A stretch of 64,000 nt of DNA from Mytilus galloprovincialis (lineage: Eukaryota; Mollusca; Bivalvia; Mytilida; Mytilidae), in the NCBI RefSeq assembly GCF_965363235.1, contig NC_134846.1, forward strand, positions 58,145,121 through 58,209,120. Direction: 5' to 3'. This document shows, one piece after another, positions 21,406 to 32,930 of this stretch; the first letter of the stretch is position 1; every line of letters starts with the position of its first letter. The translations under genes were made by a program, and so were the position numbers. Below the pieces are notes generated by a model that saw nothing but the letters and a program-made list of their open reading frames with translations, was not told the origin of the DNA and searched no databases.

Positions 21406-23235
21406 TTGATGGTCGTTTATAAATTATGCGAAATTGTATATTATTTTTTCTTCTTTTTTTCACAGATAAACAAAGATTATAAATACTATATAAAAAATTA
21501 ATACTACATATCTCAAAGTTAAAAAAAAACAAAAAACTCAAGTCTAATGTTCTATCGCCCCTGAGGAAACCCCGTTTGAACTAAATTCCTACAGAAAGAC
21601 ATTTTTTGACATTGCAGTTTTTTGGTCTTATACATCGATGTCAACTTGAATCTGAACACAATGTACACACATTTAGTGTGTTTGTTTGAAAAAGCAATGG
21701 CGAGTTCAGCTGTGAATATTTGACTGGATTAATTATTCTCTTTAAGTCAGTGAAATGTTGGACTTAACTAAAACTACGTAAGGAAATCTCATACTGTCTG
21801 TGCACAACCTTAACTGCTTAAGATGACTAACACAAAACTCATTCATTGTCTATGATAATATAAAAACAAATTGAGATGAGGGATCCTGCAAAAAAAAAAC
21901 CTTGTCCTAAATTTGAACTTAAAACAATCTCTTTCAGACTAGCATGTTAATCGCTCCTATTCAAAGCATGGTCATACTAAAATGAAGTGTGCTTTCTTAT
22001 GACTTGTGATCTAAAACATAAGTGTTGACTTAATTAGCACTCAGAAACGGCTCTGAAATACTTTTATATAAATATAAAAATGCATAGTTAATTTTTTTTT
22101 AAATAGAAGAAAAATATTAGACCGATTCATTCTGTTCTTATTTATTTTCAAGTTCATGATTAGAACCATTTATTTATTGGTTTAGTGTTGTTTTTTTTTA
22201 TAATAATGTGAGTCCATTCATTAGAACTATCATGGAATCAATGAGAAAACATTTATTGTTATATTTAGTTTGTTCATACAAGGATTGCAAATTATTTTCT
22301 TTTTAATTCAAATAATGAAGAATTTACATTCAGAATTCTTTCATTACGATCTCTTTTAAGTTTAAATGAAAAATGTAGGACCAGGTATCAGTAATGAAGA
22401 GGAATTCCTGTTTTTGATAATTTTAATCCCGTCTTGATCCAGTATTCATGAATATTTTGGCTACCCCTTGTATTAATGTAGTAGAAATTTATTTCTGTGA
22501 TGAAATAATTTGGTTACAGCAGTAAAAAAACTTATTTATTAATATATAAATAATATAAATTAATCCTTGAAATAATAATATTATGGCACATAGTCATGTC
22601 TATTTCACTGAGACTCAGTTCTGAAAAGTGATAACATGTGTTTCTTTATATTTATTTTTACACATGTCTTTAGTAAAAAAATATATTTAGTAAAATTATT
22701 TTAATAATATCCACATGTAAATAACAGCATATGGTGCTTAATATAATAATAGTTTGTTAATGAGAGTGTCAAACAAAGGGACGTAACTCGTAAATTACTA
22801 TCGGCCCCGGCTTCGTCAGAAATATTGACACATCTAAGTGGCACATTTGCGTATTAAGTGGCACAAATTTGACATATCATAGTCCAAGTTATGTTACATA
22901 ACATAATTTAAATTCAGCATAGCTTCCCGAGAAGTAAGAAAATTACGATTTTGATTTCCTGTAACAATTTTTTTTGGTCAACACCTAGACTTTGAAGACA
23001 CATTTTGAGAGAAAAAATGGGTTTAATCCATAATTGAGTTGATCAATATAATTTTAATACACTCAAGAATGTTCACTTAGAAGCAAATTAGTTTTAATTC
23101 ATGCAAAAAAAAATACAAATTCAAAAAAACGGGCTTCACTGTTTTTGGTAAAAAAAAAATGCCCATATTATATGGTAATCACATGACTTCCATTGTTGCT
23201 TTAAGAATGGTGTCAAACCGGGGTCAGCTTTCCGA
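21406..23235. other. AT-rich stretch, nothing recognised
   Basis: Long AT-rich DNA with poly-A and poly-T runs. There are no splice-supported exons, terminal inverted repeats or RNA genes that I could see. Confidence 0.4.
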
Positions 23236-23243
23236 CTGTTTTT

Positions 23244-23447
23244 GTCCAAAACCAAGTTTATCTCAACCGAAATCAAATCTTTTTCATATGTCTTGTCCAA
23301 AACCAAGTTTATCTCAACCGAATACAAATCTTTCTCATATGTCTTGTCCAAAACCAAGTTTATCTCAACCGAAATCAAATCTTTCTCATATGTCTTGTCA
23401 AAAACCAAGTTTATCTCAACCGAAATCAAATCTTTCTCATATGTCGT
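23244..23447. repeat. 51-bp minisatellite, four copies
   Basis: GTCCAAAACCAAGTTTATCT + CAACCGAAATCAAATCTTTC etc. starts at 23244, 23295, 23346 and 23397, period exactly 51. Copies differ by one to three bases. Because 51 is a multiple of three, frames on both strands stay open as 17-residue repeats ('SCPKPSLSQPKSNLSHM' on plus, a Glu/Asp/Lys-rich unit on minus). This explains the open frames at 23136-23517. No start, splice or flanking coding evidence supports a protein. Confidence 0.95.
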
Positions 23448-24373
23448 ACTAATTTGGTCTAAATGTTTAACAAATTATTCATTTATGAAAATCAGAGAAA
23501 TTTACTTTGTTTTGTAGACATAGTATTACTGATTTAAATGAAAGCAGGTATAGTGTGAGAAATCTATGTTAGATTACATAAATATTTAAATATATTTAAA
23601 ACCATATCAATTGAACATTTTTAAGCTATTAATGTTTTTTTGTTTTAATAGCTTAACATATGTCCGAAAAAATCCTTAATTACATTGGATTTCATGTTTT
23701 TCAAGTCCATGGTACTGACTACTGTTAAAATTGAATCAACTTTTATCTTTTATCCGAGTACAATAATTTCAGTATGTAAACAGTTCACAAATTAAAGATG
23801 CTTGACATTGATATTGACATGCAGATAAAATGAACTCACAATAACTATAACATGTGTCTGTCAGAACTGTCTGGCTGGGGATCCCTGAACCAGATCTTCA
23901 TGACAGCAGAAAAATCTGCCAAAATACAAGTCTGCATTTATATTAATATATCTAAAAGTAATATTGGTATTACAGTACAATATTAACATAAGAAATGTGT
24001 GAATATGATTGCTAATGAGACATGTGCACATTTTTTAGGCTTACAATACTTTTTTTTGTTCTTGTTTACCTTCGTTTGGAAATTCATCAGGGATGAACAC
24101 CAAGACAATTTGTGTCAAAGGTTTCACACTTTTGGTAGCAATCCTAGGAGGAGTTGCATCATACGGGAAAGTGCAAATTCAAATATGTCTATAGTATATA
24201 CATTTGTGGCTTTGGATTGTCTTGTACATTTAGGTCAGTTTGTTTTCTCTGCCTTCGACACATTTTTATAACTAGAACACATCCGCGAAATCGCGGGCAT
24301 TTAATGCGTGGTTGAAAGTATGATAACTGTTGAAGGATGAATTTTGGTAAAAGCTTTAATGATTATAATATAT

Positions 24374-25879
24374 GGGTCATTTTCAAAAAATGTCGAATTT
24401 TCAGTAAACCCATGCTACTTTTTTTTTTTTTTTTTTTCTAATGGAAATTTCAGTTGTAATGGTTTAAATGAAAGCTTGTCGGATATGTGAATCAGAACAT
24501 TAATAATAAACACGCCTTACATCTATTTTGATAAGATTAAACTGCATTTAAGTCCGATTTTGGGGGTATTTGTGTGCGTACAGTGTCAGAGAAACACGTT
24601 TCAAATGATTTTTTTCCCGATTTCCTGATCGCCTTGATATGTGCAAAAGGGACTTTTTAAGAACGTTAAATATTACTCTAACGAAAAATCATAACTTCTT
24701 TATCATTGTATGTAACATATTATCTACAAACAAAATTCAATTAGCGTACGGGAGGTTCATGTCCATCCTGTTACCGCTACTTAAAACAGCTGTTAAATTA
24801 ATCTCCCTATATGCATATTGAATCAGTCAGATTTCAAAAGTCCAAAGTAATCTTTACATTTAAAACGCCTCGTTTCTTGAACGACAGTGTAGAGAAAAGA
24901 AATTTCAAGACATTTAGTGAAGAAAAAAATAGTGTATTCATGTCTATGCTGTTACCAACATTTTGTATTAATTAAACCAACAGTATGCTGTTAAAAAATG
25001 CAATAACGTGTTGGAAACCAAATTCACAATAGAAAACCACAATCACTTCACCAAAGGTAGTAGTTATTTCACAACAGCAATCAAAAACGAAGAAATTTGT
25101 CTATCCTGTTACTATGGTTGCTATAGTTACAGTAACATGATAGACAATTGTAGACAAACACGTCCTTAAATTTTTACCTTAACATATAGGTGCAAAATGA
25201 ATGAAATATTTCGTTGTTTTAACTCATCTTAAGGTTATAACGTCTTAATCTTCCCAATTAAACATTTGCAGGTGCAATACTGATATCGGTAACAGGATAG
25301 ACAAAAAGGTAACAGGATAGACTTTTATATAGTGATATATCAGAAACGTACGTTCCTGTAACCAATGAAATAAAGAGAAAAGTAAACTAACTTATGAGGA
25401 ATTTACTTGATGTTGGGTTTATTTGAAAGGGTGAAAAAATGCCGAACAATATAAATTGCTATCTTAGACTTGCATTACTGGTGGTAGTTTTTACAACCTT
25501 TGAAAACCAATTTTAGAGGCATTTTTCAGTACAACCTTGAAAATTGGCAAATAATCTATTATTTTACGAAGTTTATTCTCTTGAAAACCATCTAATTGGC
25601 TAATTAAAACAAGCTTAACATTTTATCTAAACCTTTTCTCTAAACCTTTTCTTAATAAGCCAAAATTTCTTTTGAAAATGGTAACAGGATAGACAAAATA
25701 TTGTACCACCGATCAAAAAATGTTTCAAGATATTCTTGTATGACATCATTAAGATTGCATCTTTTAATATGTTCTTAAAGAATTGTTTGTTTTGATTTGC
25801 TTATGTAGAGTGTTGTTTGAATAAGTAACTTTTAATAATTTTTTCAATTTCAAAATTCGACATCTTTTGAAAATGACCC
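24374..25879. mobile_element. 1.5-kb element with 34-bp terminal inverted repeats and GTAACAGGATAGAC words
   Basis: Left end 24368-24401 (ATATATGGGTCATTTTCAAA + AAATGTCGAATTTT) and right end 25852-25885 are inverse copies with 33 of 34 bases matching. ATATAT lies at both outer edges and may be the target duplication. Inside, GTCTATCCTGTTAC or its inverse GTAACAGGATAGAC recurs seven times. The first three (24761, 24942, 25099) face one way, and the next four (25132, 25289, 25309, 25681) the other. Copies at 25099 and 25132 form a 15-bp hairpin. No protein of note is encoded, so it would be non-autonomous. I do not recognise the family. Confidence 0.85.
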
Positions 25880-25904
25880 ATATATGGAATCACTGAAGAT
25901 TGAA

Positions 25905-25935
25905 GGCTCCCCCCCCCCCTCTCTCTCTCTCTATG
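25905..25935. repeat. C run followed by CT microsatellite
   Basis: About a dozen C, then (CT)n. Simple sequence just outside the element's right end. Confidence 0.8.
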
Positions 25936-26689
25936 TTCTTATGGCTATGAAGTCAATGCTCTACACCTTCTGGAACTGCCATTAAGTTAGTCATGCAGTT
26001 GGTGCAACTTTCACTATATATAGATAAAGATAATAGATTCTGACTGATATAATTTCAGCTCCGACATGATTGTTTGTTGACAAGTTGTATAATTTTATAA
26101 AAACGTATGCGTATATATAATATACAAATCCTTCATATATAGGAATGCCCAAAATTTCAGTTTGTACTTTAATTACTTTTTCGTGTCTTTTATAAATCTT
26201 TTCATGTTTCATTAATTTGATTCCTGAAACTTGTGAGCCATACAAGTATAATTACCTGTTCCGTCTAATCAAATATATTTGTACTTTTTTACCACTCTAA
26301 ACCTAGAAGTTTGTATCAATTTCATATTCTCTGATGGACAGTTGTATATCAGAGAACGATTTAACTGAAATTTCTGACATCTTGTAGATATAAATTCGTA
26401 AACTTGTGTACAATATTCCCTGATATCCAAAATGGCTTCTTAAATTTCACGCTTTGAATAACATTAATTCTAATACGAAAATAAAATTAGGTATCATTTC
26501 TGGAATCTGAGAAGCCTCCATAGGATATTGGGTCTACCTATGGTTTATTGGTTGTCAAACTTATTTAATCATGCGACTAAACATGTTAAGGGATTCTAAA
26601 TACGCCTTCTTATTACATCAGCACAAAGTAAATATATTGTTTTACTGGTGATTAAATAAATATGTTTCCTCTTATATTTGAGTGTGAAT

Positions 26690-26945
26690 TCTCATTACTA
26701 TAAGACGTGTCACGGTAATTTTCTATCCCAAATTCATGTATTTAGTTTTGATGTTATAATTGTTATTCTCATCGGATTTTGTCTAATGCTTAGTACGTTT
26801 CTGTGTGTGTTACATTTTAATGTTGTGTCGTTGTTCTCTTATATTTAATGCGTTTCCTTCAGTTTTAGTTTGTAACCCGGATTTGTTTTTTTTTTCTATC
26901 GATTTATGAGTTTCGAATAGCGGTATACTAGTGTTACCTTCATTG
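26690..26945 (+). repeat. Penelope-type 3' tail repeat, good copy
   Basis: 'tactataagacgtgtcacgg', 'caaattcatgtatttagttt', 'tctcatcggattttgtctaa', 'gttgtgtcgttgttctctta', 'gtttgtaacccggatttg', 'gaatagcggtatactagtg'. Part of this follows the reverse transcriptase at 30800-31702 on its own strand (30610-30720), which identifies it as that element's 3' untranslated end. Confidence 0.75.
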
Positions 26946-27049
26946 CAGATTCAGATGAAATGACTATTTGCATAATAAAAGAACATAATGATCAGAAAAG
27001 TTTTAGGTTAGATTTACATATTTAGTAATGCTTGCCCTGCTTTTCTTGT

Positions 27050-27725
27050 CATTTTCTTGTAATGGTCCTTCAGTTGCTCAACTGTCTTCAGTGTCAGCTC
27101 TTCTCATCAAAACATCTCCACTGTTTCGTTGATGGGCGGTCGTTGTTACTTCAACGCTGCTCGATTACCGTTTTTTCTCTTTCTACCACTGCTGATTCTA
27201 GTCACTAATTATTTTGTTCTTCCTGTAAAGTAGGTGCGGAATTAGACAAAGATTCATTGAATCATCTTAACTCTGAAGGAATACTTGCTTCTCCTATCTT
27301 CAGATAGATGGACTTCAATCTGTCAACAGAGGCATGTGATCTGGCTTATCTGCTTAGCTTTTGACATCTATACTGGAGAAAGATTGAATGCTTCTTTCAA
27401 CCGCCAGTGTTAAGTAAGTCGGCTTATGTTAGTCAATTCCGTCTGCAATCGGACAAGTACTCTCAACTCATCTTTAGTCCTGTCGTTCGGAGGAGCATTT
27501 ATACCTGTGTACTTGAAGTAGAACCTACTTTATACAGCTGAGTTCTCAGAAAATGATAGATGACGAAAGAAGGCTTTCCTATTCGTCATACCTACCGTCT
27601 TAATCACCATGGGCTGTATCTTACCAACATCAGTCTGAACCATAGCTGCCATAATTACTGTTGGCTGAACACGCCTCACCATTTCATCCTAAAAGGACCC
27701 TTTTCCAAACTCAACCTCAAAACGT
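27050..27725 (-). pseudogene. decayed unrecognised coding stretch
   Basis: A minus-strand frame reads 'VRRVQPTVIMAAMVQTDVGK', 'VGMTNRKAFFRHLSFSENSA' and 'PPNDRTKDELRVLVRLQTEL', and is no longer fully open. Composition is more protein-like than that of its neighbours. No family was recognised. The plus ORF at 27560-27868 is antisense to it. Probably an old mobile-element or gene remnant. Confidence 0.25.
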
Positions 27726-27919
27726 CTACTGGCATAGTCCGCTTTTCAAAATCAATAAGCAATAAGCACCAATGTACAATCAACTATGATTCTTCGAGAC
27801 CAACAACATTTAAATTAACAGCTCATATTGATAATATAATGCATGGTGTTGTTGGCTACTTGATTTAATATTACTAGCTAGTAATCCTTTATTCATATAA
27901 TTTAAACATATGTACTATT

Positions 27920-28100
27920 ATGCATTCTAACATGACGTCCTTCAAACGCTTTGAGTACGCACCCGTGGTAAAATATGAATATATTGCCTGGGCTATTCCA
28001 ATCGTACTCCCACGTCATATGCTTTTTTATGAATGATGTACCCGACGTCGTAGAAACGATGACGTAAGAATATAAGCATTTTACGGGAAAATACACGCTT
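27920..28100. repeat. mussel repeat with CCCGTGGTAAAATAT word
   Basis: 'cacccgtggtaaaatatgaa' then 'tattgcctgggctattccaa' and 'tcgtactcccacgtcatatg'. The first word is shared with the right arm of the foldback at 28370-28585. Confidence 0.55.
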
Positions 28101-28369
28101 GTGAAACGGAAATAATCACAAGAACGTAAAAATGTGGTATAAGCCTTTTTTTTTTATACATATAAGACATATAAGTAAATTATCATTTAAATTCATTCAA
28201 AACTGTCTAAATAAGTTATTGTAAATAGTTTAAGCATGTCATTAATTCAGTTTGCTCCGTTCTTTAACGCCAATTTAATAGTGCGTTTATTTATGGTAAC
28301 TGCAAATATTTACCTCCACCTAGAGCGCTTCGATCCAAAAGAATTGCTGTATTTGTCCTATCCCTATTA

Positions 28370-28585
28370 GAATCGAAACAATTCATGGGGGCTTGAATAT
28401 ATCGCGATTTTATCACAGGTTGTCCCTTTATGCCGATATTATACGCATCGCTATCGCTCAGGGTAAAATATTTGTCATTAAGGGCCAACCCGTGGTAAAT
28501 TCAGCGAGGGGTAAAATACCGGCATCAATGGACAACCCGTGGTAAAATATCGATATATTCAAGCACCATAAATTATTTCTTAATT
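28370..28585. mobile_element. 216-bp foldback element
   Basis: Left arm 28370-28452 and right arm 28505-28585 are inverse copies with scattered mismatches. Outermost words are GAATCGAAACAATTCATGGG and its decayed inverse; inner words are CTTGAATATATCG and CGATATATTCAAG. The spacer is about 50 bases. No ORF. It would form a long hairpin if single-stranded. Confidence 0.75.
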
Positions 28586-28589
28586 ATTT

Positions 28590-29330
28590 ATTGTGTTCTT
28601 TATATTTTGTTATTTAACTAAAACTGTACAAAACTTATAAATGTACTTACCATGTATTAAAACAATCTGCAGAACTTAATAAAATTAAATTATTATGATG
28701 AAACAAAAGAAAATACAGATTAACATAGTTGTAAAAAAAAATGATGACACAATCAGTTTTCACTTATAAATGAATATCTTAACAGAATTAAGCAAGCTCT
28801 AAGCCAATCTGATTATAAATTATTTTATTCTGAAACAAATCGTAGAACACAAGATGCAAGTATGTTTCATTATATAAAGAGGGTGATAGAGCAGATTATT
28901 ACCACGAGAAATTATTGTCAACCACGGCGCAACTGTTGAGATAAGATTTTAAAGAAGACAAAATAATAAATGTTCAACAATAACATATTTATTCAGGGAT
29001 ACATAAATAAGATAACTGAAATACTAAATGCAAACTTCAACCCTCAAGAAAAAAATGGGAAAATACGATTTTTTATTAGTTGATATTAGCCTTGAATTAG
29101 CTCTCAGTAACTGTGAGTACTCTTGGATTTGTGCATATTGGTTGGTTTTTTTCAGTTGCGAGATGTTTAAATACCATGAAGAAGCTTTATGAAAAAATTA
29201 AAATTAAAAGATAAAAACGTTAAATGCCAAAAATGTTCAGCAACGTAAAATCAACAAAGAAAACAAGTTTAAAATATACTAATTTATCCTTGTCTGTTAG
29301 TCTCAGCATCACGGTTTTTATTTTTCAGGC
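28590..29330. other. AT-rich stretch, nothing recognised
   Basis: No supported feature. The frame at 29224-29445 starts in this DNA and runs into the tail repeat that follows. Confidence 0.4.
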
Positions 29331-29334
29331 ATGC

Positions 29335-29660
29335 CAATGTCATGTAAATAAAGGCAACAGTAGTATACCGCTGTTCAAAACTCATAAATCCATGGACAAA
29401 AAACAAAATCGGGATAACAAACTAAAACCGAGGGAAACGCATTAAATATAAGAGGAGAACAACGACATAACACTAAAATGTAACACATATAGACAAAATC
29501 CCACGAGAAAAACAAATATAACATATATATATAACATCAAAACCAAATACATGAATTTGGGATAGACAAGTACCGTGACACGTCTTATCGCAATGTGAAT
29601 TTACACTCAAAAATAAGAGAAAACAAACGACACAACGTTATAATGTAATACACACAGAAA
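29335..29660 (-). repeat. Penelope-type 3' tail repeat, inverted
   Basis: 'ggcaacagtagtataccgct', 'ttcaaaactcataaatccat', 'gggataacaaactaaaaccg', 'tacatgaatttgggatagac', 'gtgacacgtcttatcg': the inverse of 26690-26945. Confidence 0.75.
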
Positions 29661-30060
29661 CGAACTATAATATAACAATGACCATATTCCTGACTTGGTA
29701 CAGGGCATTTTTAAAGGAAAAAATGGTGGGTTGAACCTGGTTTTGTGGCATGCCAAACCTCGCACTTTTATGGCCATGTGAAATATAACATCAAAATGAC
29801 AGCACAGGACTACAATATAAATAAATTGGAGAACACAATAGACAAAGAATCACACGAACAACAGCCAACAAAAGGCAACAAGTTCAAAATTTTAATACGC
29901 CAGAAGTGTATTTTGTCCACACAAGACCTATGTGTGACGCACAGATACAAAAGTTTGAAAGCCGAAACGAGTACAAAGTTGAACAGCATCGAGGACCAAA
30001 AGATCAAAAAGGTTGTGCCAAAAACGGCAAGGGTTTTCCGTTAAGTTACCAGAAAATCCC
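29661..30060 (-). repeat. mussel repeat with GGTGGGTTGAACCTGGTTT word
   Basis: 'cctgacttggtacagggcat', 'ggtgggttgaacctggtttt', 'gtggcatgccaaacctcgca' match 16155-16240 in the same orientation. It adjoins the tail repeat at 29335-29660, so the two are probably parts of one degraded element. The 99-residue frame at 29745-30044 is repeat translation. Confidence 0.6.
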
Positions 30061-30262
30061 TATAATTTAGAGTAATTTATACTTTTGCAAACAGTAAATT
30101 TAATAAAATGAATATTCAAAAGATGTACATGATAAAGCTGAAGTATTAACTAATTACAGGAAACAACTGAAATACATTTACATAACCAGACATTTGAAAC
30201 ACAAAAGTAGACACATCCGAATACGTATAAACCTCTACGCCAAGTGACGTCCTATTTGAAAC

Positions 30263-30354
30263 TGAAAAATGACGAAAAAATGACGTCATTAGAATTAGTA
30301 AAACAGAGCATCAAAAAATGAAAAATGACGAAAAAATGACGTCATTAGAATTAG
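30263..30354. repeat. 36-bp duplication carrying TGACGTCA sites
   Basis: TGAAAAATGACGAAAAAATG + ACGTCATTAGAATTAG occurs identically at 30263-30298 and 30319-30354, period 56. Each copy has a perfect TGACGTCA palindrome, the CRE/ATF consensus, and a third 'GTGACGTC' lies at 30244. No promoter is otherwise identifiable. Confidence 0.85.
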
Positions 30355-30599
30355 GATTAATTTAAGATTATATATTTGAACTAAATACTGATATTGCATT
30401 TAATAACAAAGCACATTTTAATTCTTATTAATATAAAACTGAGGTAGCAATTAACTATATTATAAAACTATGTCAGGTTTGTTATGAATCTAACTTCAAA
30501 CGTAAAATATCGTACTGATTACTTTGAACGAAATCAAATCTGATAAATGAAGGCGGTGATTAATTTTCTTTACCATAACACAGAAATATAATAGAAAAG

Positions 30600-31872
30600 A
30601 CATCAACACATTTGACAAAATCCGATGAGAATTACAAATATAACATTAAACATTTAAACTAAATACATGAATATGGGATGTATAAGTACCGTACCACGTC
30701 TTATAGTAATGCGAGTTCACACTCGGCAAAACAGTCACAATCGGGAATAAGTCACGTTTGGTAATTAAAAGATTAGACGACATTATGACAAAACACAATC
30801 TACCATGTGGTAAAAATGTCCTTAGCTAGTTTGGTCAACGAAACATCGTATGGATCCACCAAATCGTGATGGTGTCCATAAAATTTACGGAGTGTCAATT
30901 TTAATCTGTCCTCCTCATAACTTTGTTGGAGCAGTTTCTGCGTAAGGAGCACACTCCTGTATATGAAGTCCGTATAGTGTGAACAAGCACGTGAATAACG
31001 TATCAATTGTGATATGTATACACCATACGAAGGGGCAGAGGGTATGTTACTGCTGAGAAATGGGAAATTGATAATTGGGAAGTTGAAATCGTCCCGTTTA
31101 TCATAGATTTTCGTGTGAAGTCGTCCATCTACGTCAATATTGAGGAAAAGATCAAGGTATGAAGCAGTCCTTCTAGTATCAGTGGTATCCTTAATTTCAA
31201 GTTCACTTGGATATATGAGATGTAAGTATTGGCTGAAATATGGGTTATTCAATGATAGAACATCATCAATATATCGGAAAGTGAAATTAAAGAATTTCGC
31301 AAGGTGCTTTTTCTTTTTGTCTTTTAGAAGGTTCTGAATGAATTCTGCTTCATACGAGTACAAAAACAAATCAGCCAGCAGGGGTGCACAATTAGTACCC
31401 ATTGGAATACCGACTGTCTGTTGAAATATAAATCCTCCAAACTCAACAAATATATTGTCGATCAAAAAGTCCAGCATTTTGATAATATCATCTTCTGTAT
31501 ATTTTCTGGGAGATTCAGTGTGATTTTTCACAAAATATGAATTATTGTAACCCAAAACAAGAAATTTGTATCTACGATTTCCATTTTTATAGAAAAAGCT
31601 CTGTTTTATGAGATGGTGTAGTCGATCTTTCAACTGAGCATGGGGAATAGTAGTATATAGCGTAGAAAAATCAAAAGTTTTTATGTTGCTGCAAAATTGC
31701 AAAGATTGTGATTGAAGGTTAACAGTTGTTCCATATCTACTTCATTTCCTTCTTCCATCTTCAATAGTGGATCTCCGTCATATATGCTCTTATTATGCAG
31801 TTTGAAGCAGCTGCTTATGATTTCCATAAATTCAGGTGACTTGTATGGCAATTGTCCAACAATTTTTGGCAT
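30600..31872 (-). mobile_element. Penelope-like retroelement, 5'-truncated
   Basis: Minus-strand element: reverse transcriptase (31702-30800), a short non-coding join, then the 3' tail with 'gtgaactcgcattactataa' and 'tcggattttgtcaaatgtg' (about 30730-30610), shared with 26690-26945. The N-terminal RT region and a GIY-YIG domain were not found. A 63-codon open stretch at 31872-31681 lies just upstream in another frame. It starts MPK but then does not follow the usual LPKLHK block, so it is either diverged or a separate insertion. Confidence 0.75.
30800..31702 (-). CDS. Penelope-like reverse transcriptase (300 residues)
   Basis: RNA-dependent DNA polymerase of a Penelope-like element, copying element RNA into the genome. 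Visible blocks: FDFSTLYTTIPH with the first catalytic Asp (residues 10-21), QTVGIPMGTNCAPLLAD (95-111), FRYIDDVLSLNN with the YIDD catalytic pair (142-153), then YLDL, KIYDKRDDFNF, FPFLSSN, SYGVYISQLIRYSRA and LRKFYGHHHDLVD. This block order is typical of bivalve Penelope-like RTs. The frame is intact over the palm and thumb but begins just before the first catalytic block, so the fingers are missing or lie in another frame. The plus ORF at 31140-31337 is its shadow. Family assignment is confident; activity is unlikely given the missing N-terminus. Confidence 0.9.
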   Translation of the reverse strand: MQFCSNIKTFDFSTLYTTIPHAQLKDRLHHLIKQSFFYKNGNRRYKFLVLGYNNSYFVKNHTESPRKYTEDDIIKMLDFLIDNIFVEFGGFIFQQTVGIPMGTNCAPLLADLFLYSYEAEFIQNLLKDKKKKHLAKFFNFTFRYIDDVLSLNNPYFSQYLHLIYPSELEIKDTTDTRRTASYLDLFLNIDVDGRLHTKIYDKRDDFNFPIINFPFLSSNIPSAPSYGVYISQLIRYSRACSHYTDFIYRSVLLTQKLLQQSYEEDRLKLTLRKFYGHHHDLVDPYDVSLTKLAKDIFTTW

Positions 31873-31919
31873 ACACCTGTAAATAACAGAACATTAACTG
31901 AAAACAAGTTAACAGTTCC

Positions 31920-32384
31920 AGTTCAATGATTTCATCCTTCCATTGGGACTCTTCAGGATAACTAATTTAGCGTCGTTATGGGCGACGTCGTTAAGGAGGC
32001 TTGTGATGTTCCGGCATTGTTCGTAATTAAAAGTGCTCGGAATTTAATCTTGATCGGAACGTTGTTATGAAATAACATCCCATCTCATTTCGATAGGCTT
32101 CATCCAGTCTACATTTAAAAATTGGCATTATTTAAATTTATTTAAAGTGTCAAAATGGGCACCTTATTGGCGAAAGATATTATATTGTGTATGTGCCAAA
32201 TTGTTATTCATATTTTCTTGAATGAAAACTTGAATATGCTTAAATAATAGTTAATATTTTGTAGGTACATGTAAGATAACATTGTTTTCCTTGTTGTGAG
32301 GATCAACATATTATTTCTCGAGATAATGTTATTTTGTTTTATAATGATGACAAAATTTCTGTAACCACTCATTTTTTTTTAATT
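31920..32384. other. nothing recognised
   Basis: Non-coding-looking DNA upstream of the retroelement remnant; AT-rich beyond 32100. Confidence 0.4.
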
Positions 32385-32594
32385 TTATAGTCGTACAGCT
32401 ATATTTTTCCCTCTGAACCTTGACTTTAACACTCCGAGTCTTTCATTTACACTTCTTGTTATACAGTGTACTGTGTTAAATCTGGTCTCTTGATCATTGC
32501 TGCGTGTGGCAGTGGTGTCATGAAAAATTTCTTGGGGGATATTCTGAGTCAACTCGCAACCTTTTTTGCATGTTTTCCATATAAGTTCGCACAC
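32385..32594 (-). CDS. unrecognised 69-residue open frame
   Basis: Cys/Lys/Arg-rich start (CELIWKTCKKGCELTQ), then a Thr/Asn-rich middle and a basic end (LGVLKSRFRGKN). Not low-complexity, but with no known family and no clear splice sites. It could be an exon or a chance frame. Confidence 0.2.
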   Translation of the reverse strand: MCELIWKTCKKGCELTQNIPQEIFHDTTATRSNDQETRFNTVHCITRSVNERLGVLKSRFRGKNIAVRL

Positions 32595-32859
32595 TTGATT
32601 TTTTTATGAATGAATTGTGGGTGTTTCCTGGTCACATTACAACCGCATTTAAAAATCTTAAAATTACAATATTGTTTTTTTCTTATCTTACTTATGTTTA
32701 ATACAGGAATTTGTGTTTCTAGTTTTATTGACTTGGTATAAAAAGAAGATTTAATGTGTAATCTTAAACTGTTGTAGTGTTTTGCATTAATCTACACTTT
32801 AGTTGTATAATGAAAATAAATTATAAATATATGAAAGCATTTTGTCAATGCAGTTTACT

Positions 32860-32930
32860 TAAAAAGACGATGTGGTATGATTGCCAATGAGACAACTCTC
32901 CACAAGAGACCAATATGAGATATTAAAAAT
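32860..32930 (-). repeat. mussel tail repeat, good copy
   Basis: 'gatgtggtatgattgccaat' + 'gagacaactctccacaagag' is the exact inverse of the consensus tail. Confidence 0.75.

Noticed and set aside
23136-23517. Three overlapping open frames of 91-97 residues
   Set aside because: They are translations of the 51-bp minisatellite in different frames, with no independent coding evidence.
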